From the NCBI RefSeq assembly GCF_018881545.1, contig NZ_JACVQD010000001.1, forward strand, positions 1,935,961 through 1,999,960: DNA of 64,000 bases, in the 5' to 3' direction. How positions within the stretch are numbered: position 1 is the stretch's first letter; the number at the start of each line of letters is the position of its first letter. This document shows, piece by piece, positions 19,081 through 28,754 of this stretch. The notes below the pieces were generated by a model. It was not told where the DNA came from, did not search any database, and saw only the letters and a program-made list of their open reading frames with translations. Position numbers and translations under genes: made by a program. The stretch comes from Polynucleobacter alcilacus. Its GTDB lineage: Bacteria > Pseudomonadota > Gammaproteobacteria > Burkholderiales > Burkholderiaceae.

Positions 19081-19128
19081 TGTTTATAAACAGAGAGTTA
19101 AGACTATGGTGAAGTTTTGGTTAACCAA
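19081..19128. promoter_or_regulatory. Two perfect 12-bp palindromes upstream of the NlpC/P60-like gene
   Basis: TGTTTATAAACA at 19081-19092 and TTGGTTAACCAA at 19117-19128 are both perfect dyads, 24 bases apart, ending 23 bases before the start codon. They look like operators or a promoter-proximal control region. Neither matches the LexA spacing CTGT-N8-ACAG. Confidence 0.4.
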
Positions 19129-19151
19129 GGGTTTTTTGTTAAACTAATTCG

Positions 19152-19796
19152 ATGTCACTGAAAAAAACGCTACTTCCCAAAGTCCTGGGTATTGCCTTGG
19201 GCTTGCTCGTTTCATTCTCGACTTATGCAGTCGATGCGCCGAATGACGCCACCACCGACGCAGTTCCTAAAGAGAGCATGTTCCAAGCTGGCCGAGCTTA
19301 CATTGCTCGCGTTTCTGATCGTTTGGTGGATTCTGTTTCTGGAAAGTCAGAAGAGATGATTAACCGAGCGATGGAAGTCATCGGCGTACGTTATCGCTGG
19401 GATGCTGAGTTACCTCAATCTGGTTTAGACGGCAGTAGCTTTGTTGGATATGTATTCAAGGACAAACTGGGGTTTTTATTGCCACGCAAGGCAACACAGA
19501 TGAGTCGTGTTGGTAAACCGATTAACCGCGAAGAGTTGCAACCAGGTGATCTGGTATTTTTCAATACCATGCGTTTAACTTTTTCGCACGTAGGTATCTA
19601 TGTGGGTGACAATAAATTCATCCACTCACCCTCGAAGGGAACTACTGTTCGCGTAGATGATCTCGGAAGTTTGTATTGGGATAAACGTTTTGACGGCGCT
19701 CGTCGTTTAGATGGCAGTGACAACCTCAATGATGCTGAGCGTCAAGAGCTTCTCAATGAAGTGAAGAATCTGAAGCGCAAGTCTCGCAACCTTTAA
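19152..19796 (+). CDS. NlpC/P60-family protein lacking the catalytic cysteine
   Basis: Exported 214-residue protein with a signal peptide ending near STYAVDA and a C-terminal NlpC/P60 fold (residues about 66-185). The family normally cleaves cell-wall peptides with a Cys-His-polar triad. The nucleophile motif, usually D-C-S-G-F-V, reads D93-G94-S95-S96-F97-V98 here, so the cysteine position is glycine; the codon is clearly GGC. The catalytic histidine H146 (SHVGIYVG) and third residue H158 (FIHSPS) are kept, as is LQPGDLVFF. The fold is therefore probably intact but inactive as a cysteine peptidase, perhaps a binding or regulatory protein. The final 20 residues are basic and helical. Confidence 0.8.
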   Translation: MSLKKTLLPKVLGIALGLLVSFSTYAVDAPNDATTDAVPKESMFQAGRAYIARVSDRLVDSVSGKSEEMINRAMEVIGVRYRWDAELPQSGLDGSSFVGYVFKDKLGFLLPRKATQMSRVGKPINREELQPGDLVFFNTMRLTFSHVGIYVGDNKFIHSPSKGTTVRVDDLGSLYWDKRFDGARRLDGSDNLNDAERQELLNEVKNLKRKSRNL

Positions 19797-19830
19797 GGCT
19801 ATTGGGCGCAAGCCCTTGAGCTAGTTAGCC
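19797..19830. terminator. Hairpin between convergent genes
   Basis: GGGC-GCAA-GCCC at 19804-19815 is a short stem with a GNRA-type tetraloop, nested inside an outer GGCTA/TAGCC pair (19797-19801 and 19826-19830). It lacks a strong T run, so it is a structural candidate for the end of both convergent transcripts rather than a textbook terminator. Confidence 0.35.
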
Positions 19831-20748
19831 CCTCAACTTTTCCTTGATCAAAGCCATTTGTTCTTGAGTTGCTACTTCACCGGCCAGGATTGCGGCATTT
19901 CTGGATTTGAAATCACTGCCACTCATTTGCAGCAGATGCGGTTGAATCACGATATCAGCACTTTTTAACTCGTACTGATTGATGCTTCTTTGCATAATCG
20001 AGATGGTTTGTTGCAATATACCGAAGGTGCCACTGGCGTCCTGCTGGACTGGCTCGGAAGAGATGTTGACTGCAATGACTAAGGTCGCCCCCATTTGTCT
20101 TGCGTAGCTTACGGGCACCGGCGCAACGAGACCACCATCGACATATTCTTTACCGCTAATGACCGCTGGCTGAAAAACACCGGGCACACTACAAGACGCA
20201 CGTACTGCTAAGCCAGTATTACCAGTCCTGAACAACACACCTTTTCCGGACTGGAGTTCGGTAGCAACAATACCTAAGGGAATGCGCATTTGCTCAATCG
20301 TTTTATTTTGTACTTCACGATTAACCATATTTTGCAAAGCATCGCCTTTAATTAAACCGCCAAATCGTCCTGCGAAGGGGAGGCCCCAATCAGCAATAGT
20401 GGCTTCATCTAAGGTGAGGGCAAGGCGATTTAAGTCGTTACCAGTAGCGCCCGAGGCCAGTAAGGCGGCAATGACGCTGCCAGCACTGCTGCCAACGACA
20501 ATATCAGGTCGAATTCCTTGAGCTTCCAATGCTTTGATGACACCCACATGGGCAAATCCCCGCGCCGCCCCAGCCCCGAGTACAAGACCAACAACCGGTT
20601 TTTTATTGCTCATCAGACTACATGAGCTCAGGCCAGTAGTGCCCAAAAGGGCTCCCATAGCGATGCCAAACCCCAATAAACGACGGCGCTCAGGTGAGTT
20701 TGGCTCTTCATTGAAGTGAAAAGCAGGTTTTGATGAAATATTGTGCAT
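19825..20748 (-). CDS. Patatin-like phospholipase (RssA-type), predicted lipoprotein
   Basis: Serine lipid hydrolase of the bacterial patatin group. It has the oxyanion loop GAGAARG at residues 58-64, nucleophile elbow G86-S-S88-A-G90 and catalytic aspartate D204 in DGGLVAP. The N-terminus is unusual: about 20 polar residues, then RRRLLGFG, a hydrophobic stretch and C43 in LSSC, which together look like a Tat-type signal ending in a lipobox. It would thus be exported and lipid-anchored, whereas E. coli RssA is cytoplasmic. 307 residues, complete. Convergent with the NlpC/P60-like gene. Confidence 0.8.
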   Translation of the reverse strand: MHNISSKPAFHFNEEPNSPERRRLLGFGIAMGALLGTTGLSSCSLMSNKKPVVGLVLGAGAARGFAHVGVIKALEAQGIRPDIVVGSSAGSVIAALLASGATGNDLNRLALTLDEATIADWGLPFAGRFGGLIKGDALQNMVNREVQNKTIEQMRIPLGIVATELQSGKGVLFRTGNTGLAVRASCSVPGVFQPAVISGKEYVDGGLVAPVPVSYARQMGATLVIAVNISSEPVQQDASGTFGILQQTISIMQRSINQYELKSADIVIQPHLLQMSGSDFKSRNAAILAGEVATQEQMALIKEKLRG

Positions 20749-20772
20749 GTGGCTATTGTATTGAGCCTACCT

Positions 20773-20940
20773 TATAATGGCTTCACGGTGAACGAAAAGG
20801 ACTTCGTTGCGGTACGAACATACCCCCTAACTAGTGTTGATGAGATGGATTGTTCGTAGTAGCTAAAAAACACCCCAAACCCATTACTGAAATACATTTT
20901 TTAAAGCCTCATCAGGAACCTTCCTGATAGCCCGACTTTT
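20773..20940 (+). ncRNA. Structured leader or small RNA upstream of scpB
   Basis: A perfect -10 box TATAAT lies at 20773-20778, without a clear -35. About 160 bases separate it from the scpB start and carry three perfect stems in order: AACGAA/TTCGTT (20791-20796 and 20803-20808), TACGAACA/TGTTCGTA (20813-20820 and 20851-20858) and ATCAGGAA/TTCCTGAT (20911-20918 and 20921-20928). The last stem is followed by TTTT at 20937-20940, directly before the ATG. It could be a cis-acting leader that hides the scpB ribosome site or a separate short RNA. It does not resemble SRP RNA or 6S RNA. Confidence 0.35.
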
Positions 20941-21699
20941 ATGGACGATCACAACAAGCGCGTTATTGAAACAGCCCTCCTGTGCGCACAGGAACCACTC
21001 TCCGTTGCTGATCTGTCTCGTTTATTTATTGAGGACATCACCACTGCGGACATCGACGAAACTCTGATAGAGCTGCAGCGTATGTGGGATGACAAGGGAA
21101 TGGAGCTCGTGCACATTGCTACTGGTTGGCGTTTCCAAAGCCGTTTAGCGATGCGTGAGTATCTTGATCGTTTAACTCCTGAAAAGCCGCCAAAGTATTC
21201 CCGTGCAGTGTTAGAGACCCTGGCAATCATTGCCTACCGTCAGCCAGTGACTCGGGGTGAGATCGAAGAAATCCGCGGTGTTGCTGTCAGCAGTAATGTC
21301 ATGAAGCAATTAGAAGACCGTGGCTGGGTAGAAGTCATTGGGCATAAAGAGACTATTGGACGCCCAGGCTTGTATGCAACCACTAAGCAATTTTTAGATG
21401 ACTTGAGTTTGACAAACCTACAAAGCTTGCCAATCTTAGAAGATGCTGCACCAATGGCTGCGGCAGAGCAATTAGGTCAAGCGGTAATGGAATTTGATGC
21501 AGAGGCAAGGGTTGAAACGGTTGTGATTGATAGTGACGAATCCATACTGGTTGAGATCGAAGAAGTAGTAGAAATAGAAGAGACAGAAGAGACAGAAGAG
21601 ATAGTTGAAATTGTGATGACTGAAGAGTCTGATAACGAAACTCCTGATGAAGTTACCCCCGAGTCTGAAGAAAATCAGACGAAACACAATAATCATTAA
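20941..21699 (+). CDS. scpB: Segregation and condensation protein B
   Basis: Subunit of the SMC-ScpAB condensin, acting in chromosome compaction. The N-terminal two winged-helix domains are clear (residues about 1-165): [46 protein letters not shown] (read in parts) and the closing [18 protein letters not shown]. The C-terminal 80 residues are very acidic (repeated EE, VEIEE and EETEE) and probably disordered. No obvious Shine-Dalgarno precedes the ATG, and the nearby hairpin may mask it. Overlaps rluB by one base (TAATG). Confidence 0.92.
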   Translation: MDDHNKRVIETALLCAQEPLSVADLSRLFIEDITTADIDETLIELQRMWDDKGMELVHIATGWRFQSRLAMREYLDRLTPEKPPKYSRAVLETLAIIAYRQPVTRGEIEEIRGVAVSSNVMKQLEDRGWVEVIGHKETIGRPGLYATTKQFLDDLSLTNLQSLPILEDAAPMAAAEQLGQAVMEFDAEARVETVVIDSDESILVEIEEVVEIEETEETEEIVEIVMTEESDNETPDEVTPESEENQTKHNNH

Positions 21700-23465
21700 T
21701 GACAAGCTCCAACGAAAACGATTCATCCCCGGTAGTTAATCCATCGGCAAACCCACCAAGCACTGACGCAGCAGCATCCATTGGAGATGGTGCTAAAGCA
21801 GAAGTTCGCGACGGGGGAGAGCAGGGCGAACGTCGTCCCCGTCGCCAAGGCACCGGAAAGCATCCATTTAATAAGAAGCGTCCTTTCAACAAGGATCGGC
21901 CTCGCAGAGAAGGCGGAGATAGCAATGCCCCTCGCGAAGGTGGAAACAATCAATCCGCTAAGCTAGCGCCCAATCCAGCTGAGAGTGAAGCTTTGTTTGC
22001 TTCAGTCGTTTCAGGTGAATTTGATGCCGCATTAGATGCGCCTGAAATTGAGGAAGTCAAGAATCCAGATGGCTTCAATGAACAGGAAGTCTCCCACCAG
22101 ACTGGTGCAGAGCATCGTGCGCAACGCGCCCAACGCTCCAGCGAGGATGAAGATTTTGATGCACCAACCGAAGAAGAAATGAGTAGTTTGCAATTTGCAA
22201 ACGTAGACGATCTGCCACTCAGCATGCGTGATGAAGTTTGGTCTGACCTCGATGGTTTGGATGATGAGGCGGATGATGAAGATACCGTTAAGCTTCATAA
22301 AGTATTAGCAGATGTTGGTATGGGTTCACGCCGCGATATGGAAGACTTGATTATTCAGGGACGCGTATCAGTCAATGGCCTGCCGGCGCATATTGGTCAA
22401 CGCATTGGACCAACAGATCAAGTGCGTATCAATGGCAAGCCAGTTCATCGTAAGATTCAGACGAAGCCGCCACGCGTCATCATGTATCACAAGCCTGCTG
22501 GCGAAATCGTTAGTCAGTCTGATCCAGAAGGTCGTCCAACTGTATTTGATCGTTTGCCAAAACCAAGACAAGGTCGCTGGATTGCAGTCGGTCGTTTGGA
22601 CTTTAATACTGAAGGCTTGTTGTTATTTACTACCTCAGGTGAATTAGCGAATCGCTTAATGCATCCGCGCTATGGTGTTGAGCGTGAATACGCTGTCCGC
22701 ATTTTGGGTGAGTTGAGCCAAGAAAATACTACTCAGTTGAAGAGCGGTATTACGCTCGATGATGGCCAAGCTAAATTCTTACGCCTCGCGATGGGTGGTG
22801 GTGAGGGTGCCAACCGTTGGTACCACGTTGCATTAAGTGAGGGGCGTAATCGCGAAGTACGTCGTATGTTTGAAGCGGTTGGTCATACGGTATCTCGCTT
22901 AATCCGAACTCGTTATGGCATTTTCTTATTACCTCCACGCTTGAGACGGGGTAAATGGGAGGAGATTGAGGCTGGCGGAATCTATAACTTGATGAAGTCT
23001 GCAGGCTTAAAAATGCCACAACCGCAAGACAAGGGTCGCAACCCTAACGCTCATCCCAATCATCGCGATCGCAACCCTGCAAGCGCTGATTTCCAGCCAG
23101 ATCCGATGCAAACTTCGGTATCTTATTGGGGCTCACGTGACGCATTGACACTGGCAAGTGGCCATAACGGCCTCACCCATCAAGGCCGTGGTGGAAAACC
23201 TGGTGGTGGCGGTGCAGCTGAAGGGCGCGGCCCTTTCCGTGGCCGTACTCAGGGTGGTAGACCCGGTCAAGCTGGAGGTCAAGGCGGGCAGGGAGGAAAT
23301 GGCCAAGGCCGCAATAAAGCTAAAAAAGTGCATCATGGCCAGTCTGCTTTTGTGACTGGAGACCCTCAAAGTCCCGGAAATGGCCCTAAACGGGGCGCAC
23401 CAAAAGGACGAAAACCCTTTAATAAGGGCCCCAGAAAGCCCCGTAATCCGGGCGAAAGCATCTGA
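21699..23465 (+). CDS. rluB: 23S rRNA pseudouridine synthase B (RluB) with long disordered tails
   Basis: RsuA-family enzyme that makes a pseudouridine near position 2605 of 23S rRNA. An S4 domain begins near residue 197 ([19 protein letters not shown]). The catalytic domain carries the active aspartate in [15 protein letters not shown] and ends with [13 protein letters not shown]. The protein is 588 residues, far longer than the roughly 290 of E. coli RluB. The extra length is a charged N-terminal tail of about 190 residues (Lys/Arg-rich then acidic) and a Gly/Arg/Gln-rich C-terminal tail of about 150 residues resembling RGG-type RNA-binding tails. Such extensions are known in betaproteobacteria. 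Confidence 0.9.
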   Translation: MTSSNENDSSPVVNPSANPPSTDAAASIGDGAKAEVRDGGEQGERRPRRQGTGKHPFNKKRPFNKDRPRREGGDSNAPREGGNNQSAKLAPNPAESEALFASVVSGEFDAALDAPEIEEVKNPDGFNEQEVSHQTGAEHRAQRAQRSSEDEDFDAPTEEEMSSLQFANVDDLPLSMRDEVWSDLDGLDDEADDEDTVKLHKVLADVGMGSRRDMEDLIIQGRVSVNGLPAHIGQRIGPTDQVRINGKPVHRKIQTKPPRVIMYHKPAGEIVSQSDPEGRPTVFDRLPKPRQGRWIAVGRLDFNTEGLLLFTTSGELANRLMHPRYGVEREYAVRILGELSQENTTQLKSGITLDDGQAKFLRLAMGGGEGANRWYHVALSEGRNREVRRMFEAVGHTVSRLIRTRYGIFLLPPRLRRGKWEEIEAGGIYNLMKSAGLKMPQPQDKGRNPNAHPNHRDRNPASADFQPDPMQTSVSYWGSRDALTLASGHNGLTHQGRGGKPGGGGAAEGRGPFRGRTQGGRPGQAGGQGGQGGNGQGRNKAKKVHHGQSAFVTGDPQSPGNGPKRGAPKGRKPFNKGPRKPRNPGESI

Positions 23466-23499
23466 TTTCTAACAGTTTTCCCTAGAAATCAGCTATAAT
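23463..23499 (+). promoter_or_regulatory. Inverted repeat over the rluB stop and -10 box for the rimP operon
   Basis: A perfect 9+9 inverted repeat, TGATTTCTA (23463-23471) and TAGAAATCA (23483-23491), starts with the rluB stop codon. Three bases later lies TATAAT (23494-23499), the likely -10 of the rimP-nusA-infB operon; a matching -35 is not obvious. The repeat may be both a terminator stem for rluB and an operator for the downstream promoter. Confidence 0.5.
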
Positions 23500-23506
23500 T
23501 TTGCAC

Positions 23507-23616
23507 TGACAGCAAACTGTTACTGTTTTTAGTGTTTACCGACTGATGTTGCGATCAACGTAAGTCGGCCTGTTCTGAATTTCGAGAATATGGGCTTTGA
23601 AGCCCATTTTTTTTTG
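23507..23616 (+). promoter_or_regulatory. rimP-nusA-infB leader with attenuator-like terminator
   Basis: About 110 bases of leader. An interrupted hairpin, CCGACT (23539-23544) with AGTCGG (23563-23568), encloses a GTTG/CAAC inner stem. It is followed by a strong intrinsic terminator, ATGGGCTT/AAGCCCAT at 23590-23607 with nine T residues, ending 25 bases before the rimP start. Because the terminator lies after the promoter and before the first gene, it looks like an attenuator for the operon or the end of a small leader RNA. Confidence 0.55.
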
Positions 23617-23640
23617 CCAATTTTGGTATGAAGGGGAGTC

Positions 23641-24132
23641 GTGAAGGATCAGCAGGTCATTTCTGCAGAGCTGGAAAACTTAGGTTACACGTTGGTCGAT
23701 GTCGAACGTGAAGCCGGAGGGTTGCTGCGCGTCACGATTGAAAACCCGGATTATGAGCGTTTGATTTCTGTCCTCGATTGCGAAAAGGTGAGTCATCAAC
23801 TGAGTTATGCCTTGCCAGTTGAGAACATTCCTTACGAGCGCTTAGAGATTTCTTCACCAGGCTTAGATCGCCCTGTGAAGAGTGCGCAGGATTATGAGCG
23901 CTTTGCTGGAATGGAAGTAGATTTGAAGTTGCGTGTTGCCGTAGGCAGTCGTAAGAATTTTCGTGGTGTGTTGCAAGGTTTGCTGACTGGTGAGTTGAAC
24001 TCACCTGATGCGAAATTTGGTTTGGTATTCGAGGGTGCTGATGGTCAGCCCTCTCAATTGGAGTTTTCTTTAGCCGAGGTTGATAAAACCCGGTTGGTCC
24101 CTGTTATTGATTTCAAAGGAAGAAAGTCATGA
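23641..24132 (+). CDS. rimP: Ribosome maturation factor RimP
   Basis: Assembly factor for the 30S subunit. The family marks [20 protein letters not shown] near residue 15 and the [10 protein letters not shown] motif near residue 69 are present, 163 residues in all. The start is GTG, supported by AAGGGGAG a few bases upstream. Overlaps nusA by 4 bases; this is the first gene of the conserved rimP-nusA-infB-rbfA-truB order. Confidence 0.95.
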   Translation: MKDQQVISAELENLGYTLVDVEREAGGLLRVTIENPDYERLISVLDCEKVSHQLSYALPVENIPYERLEISSPGLDRPVKSAQDYERFAGMEVDLKLRVAVGSRKNFRGVLQGLLTGELNSPDAKFGLVFEGADGQPSQLEFSLAEVDKTRLVPVIDFKGRKS

Positions 24133-25610
24133 GTCGAGAAGTTCTCATGTTGGCAGACGCCTTAGCGCGTGAAAAGAACGTTGATCAAGCTATTGTGTTC
24201 GAGGCGCTAGAAATGGCGCTGGCATCGGCCACTAAGAAACGCTATGCATCAGAGGATGTGGATATTCGCGTTGCGATTGACCGTGAATCTGGTGAATATG
24301 AAACCTTCCGTCGCTGGTTGGTGGTTCCAAATGAAGCCGGCCTGCAAGAGCCAGATAAAGAGATTCTGCAATTTGAAGCCCAAGAGCAGCTTGCTGATAT
24401 GGAAGTGGGCGACTATATTGAAGAACAAATCGAATCCTTAGCATTCGGACGTATCGGCGCACAAGCGGCCAAGCAAGTGATCTTGCAGCGCATTCGTGAT
24501 GCTGAGCGTGAGCAAATTTTGAACGACTACCTAGATCGTGGCGAAAAAGTCATGACGGGTACCGTTAAACGTGCTGACAAAAATGGTTTGATTATTGAAT
24601 CTGGTCGCGTCGAAGCATTGCTCCGTCGTGATCAAATGATTCCAAAAGAGAATTTACGTTCTGGTGACCGTGTCCGTGCTTACATCCTTAAAGTAGATCG
24701 TGAAGCCCGTGGCCCACAAATCGAACTCTCCCGAACTTGTCCTGATTTCTTAATCAAGTTGTTCGAGAACGAAGTTCCAGAGATGGAGCAGGGCCTGTTA
24801 GAGATTAAAGGCGCAGCTCGTGACCCTGGTGTGCGTGCCAAGATTGCAGTCGTCACTTATGACAAGCGTATCGATCCAATCGGTACCTGTGTCGGTGTGC
24901 GTGGTACACGCGTGACCGCAGTTCGTAACGAAGTAGCTGGCGAAGCTGTAGATATCGTGTTGTGGTCTGAAGACCCAGCGCAGTTTGTGATTGGCGCTTT
25001 GGCCCCAGCACAAGTCTCCTCAATCGTAGTTGACGAAGAGCGTCATGCGATGGACGTAGTGGTTGATGACGAAAATTTAGCAATCGCCATTGGTCGTAGC
25101 GGACAAAACGTCCGTTTAGCGAGCGATTTGACTGGTTGGCAGATCAACATCATGACCCCTGAAGAGTCTGCTGAGAAGATCGAAAAAGAAGCTTCTTCTG
25201 TACGTCAGTTGTTTATGGACAAATTAGACGTTGACCTAGAAGTGGCAGATATTTTGATTGAAGAAGGTTTCAATACATTAGAGGAAGTAGCTTACGTGCC
25301 ACTTTCAGAAATGTTAGAAATCGATTCATTTGATGAAGATACCGTGAATGAGCTCCGCACCCGTGCGCGTGATTCATTGCTGACGATGGAGTTAGCAAAA
25401 GAAGAGCGTGTTGGTGAAGTGTCTCAAGACTTGCGTTCCTTAGAGGGAATGACAACGGAATTGATTGCTAAGCTTGCTGATAATCAAGTTCACACCCGTG
25501 ACGACCTTGCTGAACTAGCTGTTGATGAGCTGGTTGAGGCGACACAAATTGACGAAGAAACTGCGAAAACGCTCATCATGAAAGCGCGCGAACATTGGTT
25601 TACTTCATGA
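24129..25610 (+). CDS. nusA: Transcription elongation/termination factor NusA
   Basis: RNA polymerase-associated factor. N-terminal domain (residues 1-125), S1 domain about 130-200 ([18 protein letters not shown]), KH1 and KH2 about 200-345 (with [15 protein letters not shown] and [13 protein letters not shown]), then two acidic helix-hairpin repeats to residue 493 ([25 protein letters not shown]), the proteobacterial long form with the domains that contact the polymerase alpha subunit. Coupled to rimP by 4 bases and 13 bases before infB. Confidence 0.97.
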   Translation: MSREVLMLADALAREKNVDQAIVFEALEMALASATKKRYASEDVDIRVAIDRESGEYETFRRWLVVPNEAGLQEPDKEILQFEAQEQLADMEVGDYIEEQIESLAFGRIGAQAAKQVILQRIRDAEREQILNDYLDRGEKVMTGTVKRADKNGLIIESGRVEALLRRDQMIPKENLRSGDRVRAYILKVDREARGPQIELSRTCPDFLIKLFENEVPEMEQGLLEIKGAARDPGVRAKIAVVTYDKRIDPIGTCVGVRGTRVTAVRNEVAGEAVDIVLWSEDPAQFVIGALAPAQVSSIVVDEERHAMDVVVDDENLAIAIGRSGQNVRLASDLTGWQINIMTPEESAEKIEKEASSVRQLFMDKLDVDLEVADILIEEGFNTLEEVAYVPLSEMLEIDSFDEDTVNELRTRARDSLLTMELAKEERVGEVSQDLRSLEGMTTELIAKLADNQVHTRDDLAELAVDELVEATQIDEETAKTLIMKAREHWFTS

Positions 25611-25623
25611 GAGGAAGTAGTGC

Positions 25624-28371
25624 ATGGCAACAACAACAGTAAAAGTACTTGCTAAGGAACTGAAAAGAACCGCGGCTGACCTCTTGGAGCAATTGAAGGC
25701 AGCTGGGATCGATAAAAGTTCTGAAGACGAGAGTATTACGGAGAAGGATAAAACTGTGCTGCTCGAGCATTTGCAAAAAGCACACGGCAATGCCGATACT
25801 GGCGCTCGTAAAAAAATTACTTTAATCAAGCGCGAGAATTCGGAGATTCGTCAGGCAGATTCTGCTGGTCGTACGCGTACCGTTCAAGTTGAGGTTCGTA
25901 AAAAGCGTGTACTAGTAAAAGCGGGGGATAAAGCTCCTGTAGTTGAAGAGGCCCCAGTAAATGTGGCTGCCCCTGCAGCGTTAACTAAATCCATTCTTTC
26001 TGATGAAGAGTTAGAGAAGCGCGCAGCTGAAGCAGTTCGTCAAGCCGAATTATTAGCTCGTCAAGAAGCAGAAATGCAGGCAGCTCAAGAGGCTCGCCAA
26101 AAAGAGTTAGTACAACCTACTGATGAAGTTCAATCGGTAGACAAAGCTACTGCTGCAGCCGCTGTTGAAAAGAAGGTGCAAAGTGATAAAGCTGCAAAAG
26201 AACTAGCCGCTGGTAAAGAAAAAGAATTAGCAGAAATTCGGGTTCGTCGTGCTGCTGCTGAAGCTGAAGCTTTGGCAATTCGCGACATGATGAGTGCCCC
26301 TGCTCGCATTCTTAAGGCGCCAAGTGAAATTGCTGCAGAAGAAGCGAAAAAAGGTACTTTGCACAAACCTGCTAAAGCAGAAGGTGCCGACGATAAGAAG
26401 AAGGCTGTAGCAAAAGTCGGCGGTAAAACGATTAAGTCTTCTGAAACCTCCTCTACTTGGCAAGAAGAAGGTGCCAAGAAACCAGGTGGTCTGAAGACTC
26501 GTGGTGATTCATCCGGTGGTGTTGGTGGCTGGCGCTCAGGCGGCGGTCGTAAAAAGCAACGCCAAATTGCTGAAGCCAACGTTGATACCAATTTCCAAGT
26601 TCCAACGGAACCAGTGATTCATGATGTGCAAGTTCCTGAAACAATCACTGTTGCTGAGTTAGCGCATGCAATGGCAGTGAAGAGTGCGGAAGTGATTAAG
26701 TTATTGATGGGTATGGGTCAGATGGTTACCATCAATCAAGTGCTCGATCAAGATACGGCGATGATCATCGTTGAAGAAATGGGTCATAAAGCCCATGCGG
26801 CTAAATTGGATGATCCAGATTTCGATATCGGTACCGCTGGACATGATGCCGAGTTATTACCACGTCCACCAGTAGTAACGGTGATGGGTCACGTTGACCA
26901 CGGTAAAACTTCTTTGCTCGACAAGATACGTGCAGCGAAGGTAGCAACCGGTGAAGCGGGTGGTATTACCCAGCACATTGGTGCGTACCACGTAGAAACA
27001 CCACGCGGCATGATAACTTTCTTAGATACCCCAGGTCACGAAGCTTTTACGGCAATGCGAGCGCGCGGTGCTAAAGCAACGGATATCGTGATCTTGGTTG
27101 TTGCTGCAGATGATGGCGTGATGCCACAAACCAAAGAAGCGATTCACCATGCTGTTGCTGGTGGCGTGCCGATGGTAGTTGCAATTAACAAGATTGATAA
27201 GCCGGAAGCGAATTCGGATCGTGTGAAGACCGAGTTAGTGGCAGAGCAGGTAGTACCAGAAGAATACGGTGGCGATGTGCCATTTATTTCAGTATCTGCC
27301 AAAACGGGTGAAGGTATTGATGCGTTGTTAGAGAATGTGCTCTTGCAAGCTGAAATTTTGGAACTCAAAGCTCCAAGAGATGCTCCGGCACAAGGCTTGG
27401 TCATTGAAGCGCGTCTCGATAAAGGTAAGGGTCCAGTAGCAACCGTTTTGGTTCAGTCTGGAACTCTCAAGCGCGGCGATATGCTCTTGGCAGGCTCTAC
27501 ATTTGGACGTGTGCGCGCGATGATAGATGAGAATGGCAAGCCCTGTAATGAGGCTGGCCCATCTATTCCAGTAGAGATTCAAGGTCTATCAGAAGTTCCT
27601 GCTGCAGGTGAATCAGTCCAAGTAGTTCCGGATGAGCGTAAAGCACGTGAGATCGCACTCTTCCGTCAAGGCAAGTTCCGCGATGTGAAGTTGGCTAAGC
27701 AGCAGGCATTCAAGCTCGAGACCATGATGGAAAATATGGAAGAGGGCGCAATAGAGGCAAAGTTATTGCCTTTGATCATCAAGGCAGATGTACAAGGATC
27801 GCAAGAAGCCTTGGCGCAGTCCTTAATGAAGCTCTCTACTCCAGAAGTCAAAGTACAAATTGTTCACGCAGCGGTGGGCGGTATTACTGAGACCGACGTG
27901 AACTTGGCCGTCGCTTCTAAAGCAGTGATCATCGGCTTTAACTCCCGTGCTGATGCTGCTGCACGCAAGTTAGCCGAGAACAATGGTGTCGATATTCGTT
28001 ATCACAACATTATTTATGACGCAGTAGACGAAGTGAAATTAGCTCTCAGTGGCATGTTGACTCCGGATAAGAAAGAAGAAATCACCGGTATGGTTGAAAT
28101 CCGTCAAGTCTTCTTGGTATCTAAAGTGGGCGCCATTGCGGGTTGCTTGGTAGTTGATGGTATTGTCAAGCGTGTTTCCAGTGTTCGTCTCTTGCGTGAC
28201 AATGTGGTTATCTGGTCTGGTGAGTTGGATTCACTCAAGCGCTTTAAAGATGATGCTAAAGAAGTGCGTGCTGGTGTGGAGTGTGGCTTGTCATTAAAAG
28301 GCTACAACGACATTCAAGAAGGTGATCAGCTTGAGGTGTTCGAAGTAACGGAAGTTGCTCGCTCACTCTAA
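25624..28371 (+). CDS. infB: Translation initiation factor IF-2
   Basis: GTPase that positions initiator tRNA on the 30S subunit. N-terminal IF2-N domain (residues 1-55), then a long charged Ala/Lys/Glu-rich linker to about 330, a second IF2-N motif near 340 ([19 protein letters not shown]) and the G domain from about 415: GHVDHGKTS (G1), DTPGHE (G3) and NKID (G4). Domains II, III and IV follow. 915 residues is normal for betaproteobacteria. Confidence 0.97.
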   Translation: MATTTVKVLAKELKRTAADLLEQLKAAGIDKSSEDESITEKDKTVLLEHLQKAHGNADTGARKKITLIKRENSEIRQADSAGRTRTVQVEVRKKRVLVKAGDKAPVVEEAPVNVAAPAALTKSILSDEELEKRAAEAVRQAELLARQEAEMQAAQEARQKELVQPTDEVQSVDKATAAAAVEKKVQSDKAAKELAAGKEKELAEIRVRRAAAEAEALAIRDMMSAPARILKAPSEIAAEEAKKGTLHKPAKAEGADDKKKAVAKVGGKTIKSSETSSTWQEEGAKKPGGLKTRGDSSGGVGGWRSGGGRKKQRQIAEANVDTNFQVPTEPVIHDVQVPETITVAELAHAMAVKSAEVIKLLMGMGQMVTINQVLDQDTAMIIVEEMGHKAHAAKLDDPDFDIGTAGHDAELLPRPPVVTVMGHVDHGKTSLLDKIRAAKVATGEAGGITQHIGAYHVETPRGMITFLDTPGHEAFTAMRARGAKATDIVILVVAADDGVMPQTKEAIHHAVAGGVPMVVAINKIDKPEANSDRVKTELVAEQVVPEEYGGDVPFISVSAKTGEGIDALLENVLLQAEILELKAPRDAPAQGLVIEARLDKGKGPVATVLVQSGTLKRGDMLLAGSTFGRVRAMIDENGKPCNEAGPSIPVEIQGLSEVPAAGESVQVVPDERKAREIALFRQGKFRDVKLAKQQAFKLETMMENMEEGAIEAKLLPLIIKADVQGSQEALAQSLMKLSTPEVKVQIVHAAVGGITETDVNLAVASKAVIIGFNSRADAAARKLAENNGVDIRYHNIIYDAVDEVKLALSGMLTPDKKEEITGMVEIRQVFLVSKVGAIAGCLVVDGIVKRVSSVRLLRDNVVIWSGELDSLKRFKDDAKEVRAGVECGLSLKGYNDIQEGDQLEVFEVTEVARSL

Positions 28372-28382
28372 GACTGCACAAG

Positions 28383-28751
28383 ATGCATAAAACCAGTCCT
28401 CATCGTAACCAGCGTCTCGCCGATCAAATTCAGCGAGACTTGGCCGAGCTGATTCCGCGTGAGTTGCGTAGTCCTAGCTTAGGCTTGATTACGCTTCAAA
28501 GTATTGAGTTAACGCCAGACTTGGCGCATGCCAAAGTATTTTTTACGGTTTTAGGCGCTGAGCCAGAGCATGCCTTAAAAGCCTTGCAGGAAAAAGCAGG
28601 GTATCTTCACTCCTTGTTGTTTAAGCGCTTACATATTCATACTGTCCCTACTTTGCATTTTCACTATGACAGCTCTGTTGAGCATGGCATAGAGATGTCT
28701 CGATTGATCGATCAAGCTGTAGAGAGCGATCATAAAGACGAGAATAGTTAA
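28383..28751 (+). CDS. rbfA: Ribosome-binding factor A
   Basis: Small KH-type 30S maturation factor of 122 residues. It begins [20 protein letters not shown], and has [19 protein letters not shown] and the closing [19 protein letters not shown], all family-typical. It is 11 bases after infB and 3 bases before truB. Confidence 0.95.
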   Translation: MHKTSPHRNQRLADQIQRDLAELIPRELRSPSLGLITLQSIELTPDLAHAKVFFTVLGAEPEHALKALQEKAGYLHSLLFKRLHIHTVPTLHFHYDSSVEHGIEMSRLIDQAVESDHKDENS

Positions 28752-28754
28752 CTC

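Noticed and set aside
19081..19092. LexA box
   Set aside because: The spacing of the TGT/ACA halves is 6 bases rather than the expected 8-base gap of CTGT-N8-ACAG.
20788..20859. Possible 23-residue leader peptide from GTG at 20788
   Set aside because: No ribosome site and no amino-acid pattern typical of attenuator peptides; the RNA stems explain the region better.
20791..20930. SRP RNA, 6S RNA or hammerhead ribozyme in the scpB leader
   Set aside because: The conserved cores of these RNAs are absent.
26130..26591. 153-codon minus-strand open frame inside infB
   Set aside because: It is antisense to the Ala/Lys/Glu-rich linker of IF-2, where codon bias keeps the opposite strand open; its Ser/Pro/Phe-rich product has no domain.
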